Of a stretch of 64,000 bases of DNA, positions 11,581 to 25,100 are shown piece by piece. Source of the DNA: Talinum fruticosum (taxonomy: Eukaryota > Streptophyta > Magnoliopsida > Caryophyllales > Talinaceae); the NCBI GenBank assembly GCA_021018815.1, contig JAITYX010000049.1:1-64000 (forward strand), read 5' to 3'. A program made the position numbers and the translations under genes. Numbering within the stretch: position 1 is the first letter of the stretch; the number at the start of each line of letters is the position of its first letter. Under the pieces are notes generated by a model, which was given only the letters and a program-made list of their open reading frames with translations, ran no database searches and had not been told where the DNA came from.

Positions 11581-13360
11581 TGAAGGTTTGCTCGGGGAGA
11601 GTCCGAGTCACCCTAGAGGGGGTGAATAGGGTGATAGAAAATTCTTCGCGAAAACACACTCTTTTTACGAAAAGAGACAAAGACAGTTTCGAGTCTAGAC
11701 ACGGGGTCGAAAAGATTGGACTCGAAAGCAATGAATCGGAATAAACAAGCACAGTAAGGTCAGTCCGAGTCTAGAATGAACTCGGAAAGAGAACACAGAG
11801 ATTTTACGTGGAAACCCTCCCGGGGCAGAAAACCACGGCCCGTGTCAATCCGGACACGAAGTCAAATCCACTATTTTGAGTCCACAAAATACCGTGAACC
11901 GATCGAACCCGAGTTGTTCCCTTGGACAACTCTATACAAGTTTTCCTAGACTCAGAAGTTACCTTATCTGATCTAGTACTTCCTAGCTGAGATAACCCTT
12001 ACAGCTAGGGACAACTAAGCTGAGTTAACCCTTACAGACTTAGTCAAGGGACCTTACAAAGAATGTAAGAAGAGTTTGTAATCGAGTACAAGACCTTACA
12101 ACTCGGAGAGTAATGAATTACAGAGTTGGAGTTGTAAGTTGAAGATTGAAAGAAAATACAATGACTTTGAGCAAGTATATGTATAAGCGATATGTTTTAG
12201 CAACCTTCAAGTCTTGTGAGGTGGCTTCTATTTATAGATGACCAGGCAGAGTAGCCGTTATCTTCATCTCGCTGACCGAGAGTCCTCTCGTGACCGTTGA
12301 TAGAAGCTTTCGAGTCACTCGGAAAGTATCCATTGAAATATGGACGTTGGACAACGGTTTAACTCTCTTGGAAGTCCCAAAACCATCGGTTGTGTCTTGA
12401 AAAATGAGGTGGAAACCACCGTTAGGCTTGGCGTTCCAGTTTTCCGGATATGGAAGCGGACGACTTCCGACACAATCTTCCGGGACTAAAGCAGGGAAGG
12501 TGAAAAGCCATATCTCGCTGGTGATTTGACGTTCTGAAGCCGGCTACTTTTGTAGTTTGAAAAGATATCCTCGATTGAATAACCTACAAAAGTAAAACAC
12601 CTTTGGTTCTCAAAGTATAAAATACTTTGGTCCAAGGTTAGACACGAGATAATAAAATAATCATGATAATTAAGCAATTGATTATCTCGAGTCGGAAAAG
12701 AAATGGAATTTTCTGAGTCTAATATCCATGGTACTCGGAATTCCATAAGACTTAGTCTTAAGCAAAGAATCAAGTTCTATAACGAATATCGAGTGGTAAA
12801 AACTTGATATAGACTAAGCATGAGAAGAACTACGAATGCCGACTATGCGAACAATAGAATAGATACCCATAAGTCAGATTCTGAGTGAGAAACGGCGAAA
12901 TACTGGTATATTCGAAATGCGATTAATCCGAGTGAGAGTGAACTCGGAATAAAGAACCAGTTTTCGAGTCGCTAACCGAAAAGCGATAAAAGACATAAGT
13001 GAGGGCCGAATCACTTAGAGAAAATATTATTTTACTCAAGTAAGTTTCTAAGACACAGAGAATGCCTTGGAATCAAAACTCTACATGAATAACATCGGTA
13101 TACCCGATTCCTTTTGCATGACTCGGAAAGATATTGAGCGAGTGTCCGAGTCTTCAAAGAGTATGTTTTTCCGAGTCGGTTAGAAGCGGATGAAAACGAA
13201 TGTAATAGATTCCGTAACACTCGAAAAGATGCTATATCACTCGTAAAAGTTTCTAAGGCATATAGAATGACTTGAAATCAAAATCTTACGAAAGTTGAAG
13301 TCTTATACTCGATTATTTGATGGAACTCGGAATTATGTATATGTAAAGTCCGAGTCTTCA
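11581..13360 (-). mobile_element. Solo Sirevirus-like LTR with internal duplication
   Basis: Begins TGAAGGTTTGCTCGGGGAG and ends GTCCGAGTCTTCA at 13360. Neither flank has a PBS or PPT, so it is a solo LTR in minus orientation. It is about 200 bp longer than its sisters. A first terminal-like GTCCGAGTCTTCA occurs at about 13144-13156, and the following 204 bp is a diverged copy of the preceding segment, ending in the same motif. No clear 5-bp target duplication was found. Confidence 0.78.
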
Positions 13361-13944
13361 TAAACGTGAAATTAAACATCGTAACCTTAAACTAATCATT
13401 ACAGAACAAGTCATTATTATTCAACCCATTATTGACCCAATCTTTCATTGACCTTATTTAAACGCGTCAAGCAGCCAACTCGCTTGGCTCAATGGGACCT
13501 TACACAAACATTATAATGAAATTTTTGAATATTCTTTTTAGAAAATACAAATACTATACTTTTTCGTAAAATTATTGACAATTTTAAGCAAAAATTATGC
13601 TTAATTTTTATAATTAAAAAAGAAAAATAAATGATAAAAAGGTGGTCTTAACCCGATGGGTCGACGGAAACCCATATAACCCGATATATGGTCGTCCGTA
13701 TTTTACTCGAACCCGAAATACACCCGACCAATATTTTACCCGAACCCGAATACACCCGACTCGTATTTAACCCGCCCGCCTAATTTAAAAGGTCTACTTT
13801 GGGGTAATGCATGGCAGATGCTCTGGGATAACAAAGAAGGAAAAAGAGACTAGGTCGTGTTCGAACTTACATAAAACCGTTCTTTATTATTTTTTTCCTA
13901 TTTCTTTCTATTTGTTTCTATTCGTTTCTATTCGTTTATTTTTG
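13361..13944. other. Non-genic DNA with ACCCGA-rich block
   Basis: No gene seen. From about 13650 to 13790 the sequence is built from ACCCGA / CCCGAAC words, a degenerate minisatellite of the kind also found in the intron at 32410-33060. Confidence 0.5.
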
Positions 13945-14686
<742 letters not shown>

Positions 14687-14689
14687 GTT

Positions 14690-14708
14690 TGGCGCCGTCT
14701 GTGGGGAG
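14690..14708 (+). other. Primer binding site region of Tat-type element
   Basis: TGGCGCCGTCTGTGGGGAG follows the LTR. This TGGCGCC-type signature is characteristic of Tat/Athila-type Gypsy elements and marks the start of the internal region. Confidence 0.8.
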
Positions 14709-14752
14709 GAAGGTAGCATATGGTCGCCAATGATACTCGATCTCGATCCAAG

Positions 14753-16480
14753 ATGACGCGCGACACGACCAACCCACCGGTCCCTCACCCTCATCGTTCA
14801 ATGCCTACGAGGGGCCAATCCCGCGACGCTCATCAAGCCGAGGATGCGGAATCATCTTAGCGGTCTACCGGCAACCGCCACACCTGGCCGAAGGGTACGT
14901 CACCCTAGGGGCTCTTCGGAACTTAATAGAGACCCTTAAAATGACCGTCGCACAGCAAGTGCAAGAACAGTGCGAGCCACCATGGAACAACGCATGCCTA
15001 TCATGCCCTTCCACTACGCCCGACTCACGGGTACGACACAACCCCTAGGGAGGTCGGCTGTTGGTCACTTCTCGGGCGGGATGCCTTCCCACGCAGCCCC
15101 AAAACAACCAACCGAGGCACCAACTACGCTTGCTCCTAAGTAGCCAAGTGCCCTCCCGACAAGGCGTTACGAAGAAGGTGATGCCCGAGGGATTATCGAG
15201 GCAAAGAAAGCTCTCCATAGAGCCAACGAGAATATTACCACTTCGCACACGGCCTCGAGGATCATGGCGACGCCCTTGCACCAAACACGGAGCGAGGGCC
15301 CCGGGGAGCAGATAGGTCCGCCGGTCCTGCACGATCGGCTACATGTAGTCGCAATTCTCGGCGAGCCTACAATGCTCCAAGGCGCTACCAAGAGCGGTCT
15401 GCCGCTCGGGAGCGGGAGCGATCAAAAGAAAGGCGTCATGAGCAATCAAATCCGAAGGGCCCCGAGAAGTCGGAGAGGACCAGGCACACTCCTCCTCGAT
15501 CCGAAAGGACGAAGAGTCATTCCACGGTAGAAGTTCCACGCCAGCAACCCCGCGTCGTTCCCGTCTCCGGCTCCGATTCAAGGCCAATCCAACATACTTT
15601 TAACACCCCATTTTCGAAGAAGATTATGAATGATCCCTGAATGAAGAAGATAAAGATCCCAAACATCGACCCATACAATGGCACAACTGATCCTGAAGAT
15701 CACCGGCGTACTATAAGTCTCATATGTACATGCGGGACGGGGAAGATGCAACCTATTGCCGATTCTTCCCTACTACACTTGAAGGGAGTCGCACGAAATG
15801 GTTTAACAATCTTCCTCAAGGGAGCATCTCTTCTTTTGAAGAGCTATGCAAGAAGTTCATTGCACAATTTATCGGGAGTTGCAAGCAAAAGAAGACTAGC
15901 ATCCACCTTTCCAAGATTAAGTAAGGGAGAAACGAGACCCTTAAGGACTATGTCCGAAGGTTTCATGGAGAGGTTGTCCTTATCTCGACCTACAAGATGG
16001 AGTCGCCTACACTCGCCTTCCTTAACGGACTCGAAGCGGAAGATTCAAATTTTTCCTCGCTGAACAACAGGTGTCCACTTTGGCGAAGCACTCGAAAGGC
16101 GGCGAACTTTATTTAGGGCATAGAGATCTGCGCGAGAGGAAGGAGATGAGGTCGGGAAGAAAGGAAGAGATGGAAAATTTAATCCTCGAAATGAAGTGGA
16201 CCACCGCTTCAACGCCGACCCCTAAAGTATTCCGATGGAGATCAAAGGGCATCCCATGCTCAAGTAACCACTTCCCATGTCCACATCTGCGAAAGCACGA
16301 GCTTCCAACAAATATTACGAATTTCATGAACAAACCGGACACAACATTGCGGAGTGTCGCGCATTAAAAGGCGCTTGTGGAGTTGGCGGATAATGGACAA
16401 ATTGATCGCTTTCTCAAAAAGATACTCATGGAGCACAAGGAGGTTCTACAAGGCGGGGATATGAGTGCCATGATGATGAC
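14753..16480 (+). pseudogene. Tat-type Gypsy gag (broken)
   Basis: The first in-context ATG after the leader is at 14753. The conserved gag core reads KIPNIDPYNGTTDPEDH (15650-15700) and then, in another frame, MYMRDGEDATYCRFFP, WFNNLPQGSISSFEELC and FIAQFIGSCKQ (15724-15924). This is the retrotransposon-gag fold of the Tat lineage. A stop follows at 15922. The homologous continuation (phrases such as KDYVR and RFHGE) is readable downstream with several one-base shifts, including TCTCGACC near 15984 and ACTCGCC near 16011, where CTG is expected from the reading frame. Gag's role is packaging element RNA in virus-like particles. This copy cannot make it as written. Confidence 0.8.
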
Positions 16481-16516
16481 GATGCTACTAAGATTGTAGC
16501 CACCATCGCTGGGGAT

Positions 16517-17270
16517 TTGCGGGGGCACGACCCTCTCTTCCTGGAAGGCTCACCTCGGGAGCGCTCAACAAGTCCCGATCACCGGCCAGCCTGCACTGTG
16601 AAGGTGCCCACAGTGACCTTCGGAGAACAAGATTTGAAAGGCATGGCCGCCCCACATGAGGATCCTTTGGTCATCACATTGAAGATTTCGGATGCCATAG
16701 TCCGTAGGGTCCTTATCGACACGGGAGCTCGGTAGACATCATCACCATGGAATGCTTAAGTCAGCTGAAGTATACCCCTCGGAATCTCATTTCCTTCATC
16801 AATCCTGTCGTCGGATTCGGAGGGCGGACGATACATCCCATAGGCATGATCCGCCTACCGGTCGGGGTTGGAGAGAAGCTCGAGGGCCGAAACATCGAAG
16901 TGAAATTCCTAGTGATCGACATCCCCTCCACCTACAATGTCATCATTGGGCGTCCCACCATCAACCAGATCAAAGCGATCGTCGCTCCATACCTTCTCCT
17001 CATGAAGTTTGAGCTTAATGAAGATCCGTAGGTGAGATCTATGGAGACCAAAAGATCGCGCGTGAATGCTATGTAGTAAGCCTTCGACCTTTAATGGAGA
17101 AGCGAAAGAGGAGGGAAGACTCATGATGATCCCAAGGGTAAGAAGCTAAAGACGGAGCCCCAACCAAAGTCTTTGAGACTATGATGGTGTGCTTTACCAC
17201 CACAGAAGATCATGTCAAGGTCCGGCTTGCACCTCCCGAGGACATCGAACTCATGAGATAATGGTGCTTA
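16517..17270 (+). pseudogene. Tat-type aspartic protease domain (broken)
   Basis: 16517-16735 ends in VLIDTGA, the aspartic protease active-site motif, and is shifted by one base right after it (GCTCGGTAG). The domain continues at 16747-17031 with a flap-like GFGGRTIHPIG and the second hydrophobic motif YNVIIGRP. Beyond 17031 the phrase KIARECYVVS and an acidic end are still readable to about 17260. The domain matches the pre-RT protease region of Tat elements. No RT (YxDD), RNase H or integrase follows before the 3' LTR, so this is a gag-protease-only, non-autonomous element. Confidence 0.8.
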
Positions 17271-18885
17271 TGTAAATAGTGCGAGCTCATTGTCCGGCAT
17301 GGGGGCCTTTCTTTAAAGACCCACCCAGCCTAAGTCCCAAAGATTTTGTAAAGGAATCACCCACGATTGACGCGACTTTTCCGAAGCGCTCTACGGGGCA
17401 CACATTCCTCCCTCCGTACGGACTTCGATATTTTATTAATACAACGAGCAAGCTTTCTGCATCTTTACGTCTCACACTTTACTTTAAGATGGTCTTGGGG
17501 GCATGAATAGGGGCTAATACGAACCCCTAGAGCTCCCGAGTCCTTGGTTCCTTTCGTTGTATTTTCTTAACTTTGTCAAAGTTAAAAGAAAAGGTAAAGG
17601 CTAAGATGACCCCCTAAGGCAGCTACGTTGCTAGTTTTTTCGTTGTATGTTTTTCATTGCACCGATTTTGGGGGCAACACCGGGGGCTAATACAACCCCC
17701 TAGGACAGCTAAGTTGTAAAACTCAAAGAAGACCCAACTATGATAAAGGGTGATCATATACCCCAAGCGGCAAGAAAGCAAAAATCAGCAACAATAAAAA
17801 AGAAACAACGAGGCAAGTAAGCATTGAGTAAGCATCCAACAAGCATCAAGCAAGGATCAGCCAAAGATAAAAGTTCAAGCAAAACGAATCAAAAAAGACT
17901 CATATCCTACGAAGAGTCATGGAAAGGGGGCCAATTCTCGGAGCCATCTTTGGCATCCTCGTCAACGCCATCATCCTCGGGGATCTCCCACCTCCTTCGG
18001 TGCTTCCTTCTCGGGGATGGACACGGCTAGAGAGTTTGACTCCAAAGTGACATCTTCGGAGCGAGATCCAAGCATAAGACAAGTAAATGCCAAGTATGAA
18101 GAGGTTGACTATGGTCTTCGGATGCGTACATTCGTTAAAAGAAGGCCTCTTGGACGAAAAAACATTGAGCGTACGCGACTCGATAAGCAAAGATCCCATA
18201 GGATCATAGAGGATCCCTAAAATACATCACTTAAGCTCTCAACATCGAAAAAAGCACAAGGTCAATGCCCTTGAAGAACACTTTTGTTCCGCAAGAAACT
18301 GCTCCAACGTTATAAGGTTCAATCTACGACTACTTATCTCCGGATTCCAAGCAAAGTTCAATCGGGTGCCCATATTTTTCTCAAAAATGAAGGGAGCGAT
18401 GGTTCGCAAATTGAAGACGAAGAAGATTTTTGGCCTTCAAGGCGCACGATCATTATTATAGCCCAATGCTAAATGTCGTTTGATGACATCAAGCTCGGAG
18501 GCAAACGAGAAGCTAACGAAGACCTCCAATATAAAATTGCGACTTGGGCACAATCAAAGGCACCCTACGAAGGCCCATACTAAAGAGTTGATATATTTGA
18601 GCTTAACGTGGAGTCAACACGAGCTCACTCGAAAATGGGTTCGATTTTTCTCGATAAAAAGCTGGTCATTATGTTTAGACTAACAAAGCCGGGGCCATCA
18701 TATTTACGCTCCGAATTGGGTTGATATTTCCCGTCCGAAGGAGCCTACAAGTTCTTCACTTTAAAATCGAGGTCGGTATTTTTTCGTCCCTTTCGAAAAT
18801 TTTTGTGCATAAAATTGGTTGGGAATATTTCCCCAAAAATATGCCACCACAAAAAAAAGAGGTAGGCGCTAGATTAGGGGGTTCA
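17271..18885. other. Non-coding spacer of Tat-type element
   Basis: No pol domain is recognisable in any frame. The region holds recurring phrases such as GGGGGCTAATAC-like words (about 17500-17700), known from the long 3' spacers of Tat elements, and AT/AG-rich unstructured sequence. ORFs of 60-99 codons here show no family features. Confidence 0.6.
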
Positions 18886-19250
18886 TCCGAGCACGGGGAG
18901 TAGCGAAGGGGAGGGGTCGGCCTCGGGGTTCGGCCGGGGGGTCGTCCAAGCACGGGGAGCAGCAAAGGGGAGGGGTTGGCCACGGGGGTCGTCCGAGCGC
19001 GGAGGAGCAGCAAGGGGAGGGGTCGGCTACGGGGTCGGCCAGGGGGTCGTCCGAGCGTGGGGAGCAGCAGGGGAGAGGTCGATCATGGGGCTTGGCCACG
19101 GGGTCGGCCTCGGGGTCGGCCGGGGGTTGTCCGAGCGAGGGGAGCGGGGGAGGGGTCGGCCGGAGTCGGCCGGGGGTCGTCCGAGCTCGTGGGAGCAGCT
19201 GGGGTCGGCCATGGGGGTCGGCCCGGGGTCGCCTACCGGGGGCCTGTTAT
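18886..19250. repeat. GC-rich minisatellite (GGGGTCGGCC type)
   Basis: Imperfect tandem repeats built on GGGGAGCAGC, GGGGAGGGGTCGGCC and GGGGGTCGTCCGAGC, with units of roughly 50-70 bp repeated about six times. It lies in the 3' spacer of the Tat-type element. The G-runs could form quadruplexes; that is inference from composition. Confidence 0.85.
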
Positions 19251-19551
19251 TGAGAGGTAGCGTAATTATTCGGGTTGGAGTCGTAACCTTTAAAAATTAA
19301 AAATTGCTTAACTTCGCAAAAAATTTCCGCAACGAAGCATATGATTTCGAAGCCCAAACGTATCTCGACATCAAGCAACGACTTAGCCTCCGAGAGCTAA
19401 TAAGTCACATTTGTACCTCCACAAGGAGACATCCTTCGAAGTTCGGTAAGCGATAACTTAGCATCCAGGAGCTAAAAATCGCACGTCTAACTCCGAAAAG
19501 GAACACCCCTTAGAGGACACATAATAATGCACTTCTAAGCCTATGAGAGCT

Positions 19552-20060
19552 AGATGGTCGCGTAAAGACCTATGTCCGCATGGGCACTCGCACTCCTAAC
19601 TTAAGGTTAGGGGGTCACGCTCTTCGTGGGATATTCCCTAGCGAGAATCATGCACTTTTAAGCATACGGGAGCTGGAAGGTCACGTAAAGACCTATGTCC
19701 GCATGGGCACTCGCACTCCTAACTTAAGGTTAGGGGTCGCGCTCTCAGTAGGATGTTCCCTAGCGAGAATCATGCACTTCTAAGCCTACGGGAGCTGTAA
19801 GGTCGCATAAAGACCCATGTCCGCATGGGCACTCGCACTCCCAACTTAAGGTTAGGGGTCGCGCTCTTTTCGTGGGATGTTCCCTAGCGGAATCATGCAC
19901 TTCTAAGCCTACGGGAGCTGGAAGGTCACGCAAAGACCCATGTCCGCATGGGCACTCGCACTCCTAACTTAAGGTTAGGGGTCGCGCTCTTCATGGGATG
20001 TTCCCTAGCGAGATACTTACGTTCATGCACTTTCAAGCTTCCGGGAGTCGAAGGGTTGTG
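19552..20060. repeat. Tandem array, four units of about 123 bp
   Basis: The phrase ATGTCCGCATGGGCACTCGC starts near 19571, 19694, 19816 and 19939, giving a period of 122-123 bp. Each unit also carries CTAACTTAAGGTTAGGG, an inverted repeat able to form a hairpin, and CCCTAGCG. The array is in the long 3' spacer of the Tat-type element, where satellite-like arrays are often seeded. Confidence 0.92.
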
Positions 20061-20319
20061 TAAAAGACCCACAACAACGTTTCCTTGGCCAAACTCACTT
20101 TTTCGAATCTAAGGAACATAGGGGCTGGAACGCCTTGAGGATCCTAGAAGGAATACGGGAGGACTCATCCTCCCTGCAAGAACCTCGGAAGGACCACGAG
20201 AGAACTCATCCTCACCGCAAGACTCCTTTTTAGCCCCTAGGGGCTAAGTAAAAATCATTCACCACAAGCAAAGCGTCAACAATGGGATAAAAAGCGAAGG
20301 GAAGTAAGGCTAACAAAGT

Positions 20320-20585
20320 AAACTTCATTCATTCATTCATTCATTGAGGCATGAGCGCGCAACGCACCATTACAAGAGAAACGAAAGCGTCGGAATTTCA
20401 AGTATACTACGTTACAACGCTACGGTTACACCACGACACTACGGTTACACTATTACGCTACGGTTACACTATTCGGACAAAAAGGAGCCATGGCTACCAC
20501 CTCACTTCTCCTTTGGAAGGTTCCTCTTCTTCTCCACCGGAAGGTTCCTCTTCTTCTTCGCCGGAAGGTTCCTCTTCTTCTCCGC
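20320..20585. repeat. Short tandem repeats upstream of the antisense ORF end
   Basis: Three simple arrays: ATTC repeats (20326-20345), a 12-17-bp repeat around TACGGTTACAC (20410-20470), and three 33-bp GGAAGGTTCCTCTTCTTC-type units (20517-20583). In minus-strand translation the last array gives Glu-rich blocks ending PSG. Confidence 0.8.
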
Positions 20586-21075
20586 ATGGAGGGTGCTCCC
20601 CTTTGCCTTGGGCAAGTCCCTCCGGCCTTAAGAGGGGTGGGTAGAAGGGTCATCCGCCGACTCGCCACTCTCCATAGGAAGATTAGAAGACGAGCCGACA
20701 CTCGAAGCGGCCCTTCCTACCGCCGCGTCGCTTGTTGAAAAGCTCGGGTTCGTTGCTCGAAGCTCGATGAGGCGATCATGGTTGCGCTCCACCCAAGCCT
20801 CAAGAATATCCGGTGGCTTGAAACAACCTATCATACTCCTCACCATCATTTATCAACCTCAGCTTCCAAGCATCGTTGATGAGGAGCCGATAGAATGCCT
20901 CCGCGACAAAGGATAGCCGGTGATGCTCAATCGCTGTTTGCTCGGCCTCATCACGGTTGAAGCAAGGGCACAACTTCTCATATCCGGCAGGAAGCGTCCC
21001 GGCAATCATTTTCTCCAAAGCAAGAGAAGGAGAAGAGTAAAGAGGTGGAAATTTGCTACCCTCTTCAAGATTCAC
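20460..21075 (-). pseudogene. Antisense ORF (aORF) of Tat-type element
   Basis: On the strand opposite to gag, an ORF starts at 21075 and reads MNLEEGSKFPPLYSS, then AFYRLLINDAWKLRLI, to about 20830. The reading then continues in another frame with DILEAWVERNHDRLIELRA (about 20760-20830), a Ser-rich stretch and, after a further shift, a Glu-rich repeat tail. An antisense ORF between the spacer and the 3' LTR is a known trait of several Tat elements (for example Grande, RIRE2 and Retand). Its function is unknown. The coding-like composition and conserved placement support the call; the two frameshifts make it non-functional as written. Confidence 0.6.
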
Positions 21076-21162
21076 CTCCTATTTATAAAGGTATTGGGGG
21101 CTAGAAAAGCGCAACGATAAATGCTCCACATTCCACCTGCCCACCTCGGGAAACATGCAAGT

Positions 21163-21180
21163 AGAACGTGAGGGACTAAA
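21163..21180 (+). other. Polypurine tract candidate before 3' LTR
   Basis: GAACGTGAGGGACTAAA immediately precedes the LTR start TGATTCGGG. It is purine-rich and correctly placed, though interrupted by pyrimidines. Confidence 0.5.
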
Positions 21181-21798
21181 TGATTCGGGTATTTTCCGGA
21201 CAGTTCCAGCTCACCCGCCACGTCACTAGCCAACTGTGCCTAATCAGTAGGATAAGGGGTATCGGCCCAAGCCAACCCGTAACGGGTCGGGTAAAAGCCC
21301 AATGCCCACTAGGGCTAGGGTTTCCCTTAAACCACGGTAAATTACTATTCTACCCCTTAAAATCTCCCTATAAATACACATCATTTCCCCACTCCATGGG
21401 GCATGTTTTTCACATTCCACAAATCTCATCTTTCACATAATCTCCCAAGCTCCTAAGCTATCAAGCTCCCAAGCTCTCAACGTTCATCAACATTCATCAA
21501 CATTCATCAACATTCATCCCAAGAGTTTCCATCTTTGGAAAACTTCTCAACTCCCACGGAATTCCCCCTACGCACATCGAGGAAGATTTTCTCGATCCCT
21601 TCAATAAAGTCAATCACTAACTTAAGCGTCGGAGGGCGTTCCCGAGATCCACCACCCGGGGCTCCACCTTTTTGCAGGTTTGAGCAATCGCCACGCGGAA
21701 TCGAATCGATCGTGCCACGTCCTCAGCATCTGGAGCGATAAATCCTTCCTCTCTCCGAATCATCATCCACATCATCAACTCGGTTTTCTCCGGAAACA
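21181..21798 (+). mobile_element. 3' LTR of Tat-type Gypsy element
   Basis: TGATTCGGGTATTTTCC to CCGGAAACA, 618 bp, paired with 14084-14686. TATA-like CTATAAATAC near 21370. It has a small insertion of CAAGCTCC-type repeats (about 21447-21478) absent from the 5' LTR. A TTA microsatellite follows directly. Confidence 0.9.
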
Positions 21799-21876
<78 letters not shown>

Positions 21877-21877
21877 G
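21799..21877. repeat. ATT microsatellite at 3' side of the Tat-type element
   Basis: About 26 ATT/TTA units directly after the LTR terminus. Together with the array at 13945-14083 it shows the pre-insertion target was a TTA microsatellite, or that one formed by expansion of the target duplication. Confidence 0.9.
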
Positions 21878-22169
21878 TGGTTATTATTTTTGTTTGTTTG
21901 TGCTCTTTTCTGTTTCTTTTCTTTTTTTTCTATTCATTTCTGTTCATTTCTATTTAATTTCTTTTTCTGTTTATTTTTTTGTATAATTTCGAACAGGCCT
22001 CGAGATGAGTACGAGGAACAAGATGAGAATAAATGAAAGAAATTAAGATATTAGGGGGAGGTCGTGGAGGGTTTTTTTAGGGGGTTACGACTAAATGGTT
22101 ATATATATATTATCCGATTGAAGGTTCATACATTATCTTATTGTTGCCCCTTGGTTGCTGCACTGCTTT

Positions 22170-25100
22170 CCCTTCATCTTCCTCTTCCTCTTCCCCTTGT
22201 TCTTCCTCTTCCTCCAGTAGTTGAAAGTGTAGTAGTTGTATCAAGGGTAGCTGTCAATGGAGTTTTTCTTGGTTTGCCCATTCCTCTCCTTTGTGAGGGT
22301 ACAACATTGGTGGTTTGGGCATCCTTATAAGGACATGTCCTCTTATTATTACATATTCTATGGCAGATGGTGCATGTCATTTCCTTCCTATATCCAGTTA
22401 GGTGGCCTGGCCTTTTGGGACCTTTTTGAGGATCCTTTCTCCTGTTTTTCTTTGATCTACTAGTCATAACTTTGAATTATGGGAAATCTAAAGGCATGTC
22501 TTTGGGAGGCCAATGCTTTTCCCCAACACATGATAAGATAGGAAGTTCATACACTTACATGTAGATTTCCCTTTCGAAAAATGGGTGGATGAAGTCCTCA
22601 ACGTCTTCTTTGAGCCAAGCAGCACATGCAATAGTATGACAACATGCTATTCTAGTCAAATTCTACTTTCTACATGTACATGTTACAACATTCATGTCTA
22701 CATGGAGGCTATCAAGTCTATGACTAACCTTAAACACCCTGTTTTCGAAGGGATGGACAGACAATTCTAAATTCATCTCTTTCTTTTTCAAACTTTGCCC
22801 TTACTCTAAGACAAATATCATCATCAGCATTTTTCATTTGTACCCTCTTCACAACAAGCCTTTATATTAATGCTATTATATGTCGTCAAGCATGAATATG
22901 AGATTCTTAGACCTAGCTTGAACTATGTATGAATGAAAGTTTCAGCCTTATTATTGACAATATAGTCACACTTAGTTTGTATACTTACAAATGCTTTGCA
23001 GAAAGTTTTAGGGTTGTCGGCAACAAAGTCATGGGCTACGAGTGGGAGATGCTTTCTTCAGTTCATCCAAGGCTATGTTGAAGTCGGTTTTATTGTATGC
23101 CTTTGCAGCATTCCGAGCATCGACTTCGGCTCTTCTCCCTTGTGTTTTTGTGTCAATTTGTATAGATATGTCCGGCATAAGTTCTGTGCTCTGCATTAGG
23201 GAACACAGCTTCTCACTGTATGCAATGTGGATTGCCAAGAAATGTGAAAGAAGTTAAAAATTAACAAAATTTAAAAATTAGCCTAATAGACGTCAAAGTA
23301 TATATATGATTGTTCTTAATTAGTAAAAATATGAAAATTAGTCTAATAGATGTGAAATTTGTTACCTTATGCATGTCTAATATAATTGTCTCCCAGTGCT
23401 ATCTATGCTCTTAATACAACCATGAAGTTGTGAAAGAAACTAACCCCAATTGTCATTATTTTCACCCTCTACCACAACCCATGCAAGAGGGAACATCTGA
23501 TTGTTCCCATCAAATCCTATTGCTAAAGTAGTGTCCCACCAAGAAATGTTTTCAGGAAAGCTGCATCTATCCAAATCACATGCCTACATCCTTTCAAAAT
23601 CCATGTCCTTAAAGCATCAAAACAAACAAAAAACTTTTAAAAAACAGGTATCCCTTGTGTTATTAATGGATCAATCTTCAAAATAAAAGTACTTTTCTTG
23701 TTTGACCTCCTAAGTTCCTCCATATACCTTCCAATTTTGCAGTAGTATTATCTCATGGAACCATGTAATAGTCTCGCCAGTAGCTTGCTTAATATTATAA
23801 GGTTGTTAATTTGTAATGCATAGGGAAAAGTTTGACTTTACCATGGCTTGAATTTAATTAGCTGATAAATGAGGAGACTCTTTAAATTTTATCGAGTAAA
23901 ACTCTACAACCCAAGAAGATTTCAACCGAGGATTTTTTTGCATGTCTTTGTTGCACTTATGGTGATTGTTAGCTGATTTTACCAGAAAAGTGTCATTCCT
24001 CTTATCCCATGAACAAAATCCCCTGAACTTGCATTTTTGTTTGCATTGCACAAGCATTTTTCACCTCTTGGTGTTAGGCACTATGAACTTCACAGAATAC
24101 CTTTGAAGTAAAGCATACTTCACAACAGTATCCTTGAATTTCTTAGTTGACCCAAATGTCATGCCAACCTTCTACTTAAAGGTCTTGAAATTTGTTTTCT
24201 CATAAACACTTTTAGGTTTTGTCGTTTTCTTAAGCAACCTACTGCCCTCTTCATCACTTGTAGCGAGGACTATGCATCTCGAGCATCAGAACCCTCATAC
24301 TCACTTTTCTAGTTAGCATCATGTACTTCATCAACTTGATCAGTCTGCATTGCATCTTCATTAGGGACTTCCCTTTCAACTGCATCTCTTTTGCACTCTT
24401 CCCTAAACTTTTGTGCATTTCTCTTAACGAGTGTGCTATTCTTCATCATTAGTGTCCATATCATCCAGGTTTTTCTTTAGACCACTCCTCAACTAAAGCA
24501 CACTCCAACTCACCAATCTTCCTCTTCCTTTTATCCCTAACAGACAATGGGTTATCATCTAAATCATCTTCTCATCCTAGGTGGTAATCACTATCATTAG
24601 ATGATTTAGTCATAGATTCTCCTCTAAGTAACTCATCCTAAGGAATCGGTGAATCTTGCCTAGGATCTCCTATTCATACTCTTCCACAACTGCATCTGCT
24701 CTCCCTTCTACTCTGTGGTATTTTTTAAGCTACGGGGCTGGCTGTGTTCTTTTTAGATTTTGGCCTATTTTCGGCTTTAGGGGATCTACATACTTCTTTC
24801 ATTTTAGGCCTATCAGCATAGGTATTTTGGACTTTAGGGGAGGTAGTCATTTTGTTGGCTTTAGGGAAACAATGATCTTTTAGGCTTTAGGGAGGTAGTG
24901 CTCTTTTGGGATTTAGTGGCCGCTGTGCTTTTTAGGCTTTCTTGGTGGTGGTTGGGTTTTTTTATTTAGGCCCAAATGACTTTGATTTTGGCCCACACTC
25001 TTCATCGCCTTTAGGGAGGATGATTTTTGTGCTTCACTGTCGGAGACAGAGGGAGAGGCGAGGTTAAGGTTGAGCCAATTCAATAGGCTCATCAACAGTG

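Noticed and set aside
19552..20060. Regular 123-bp repeats considered as a CRISPR-like array
   Set aside because: The units are contiguous with no unique spacers, and lie in the spacer of a plant retrotransposon.
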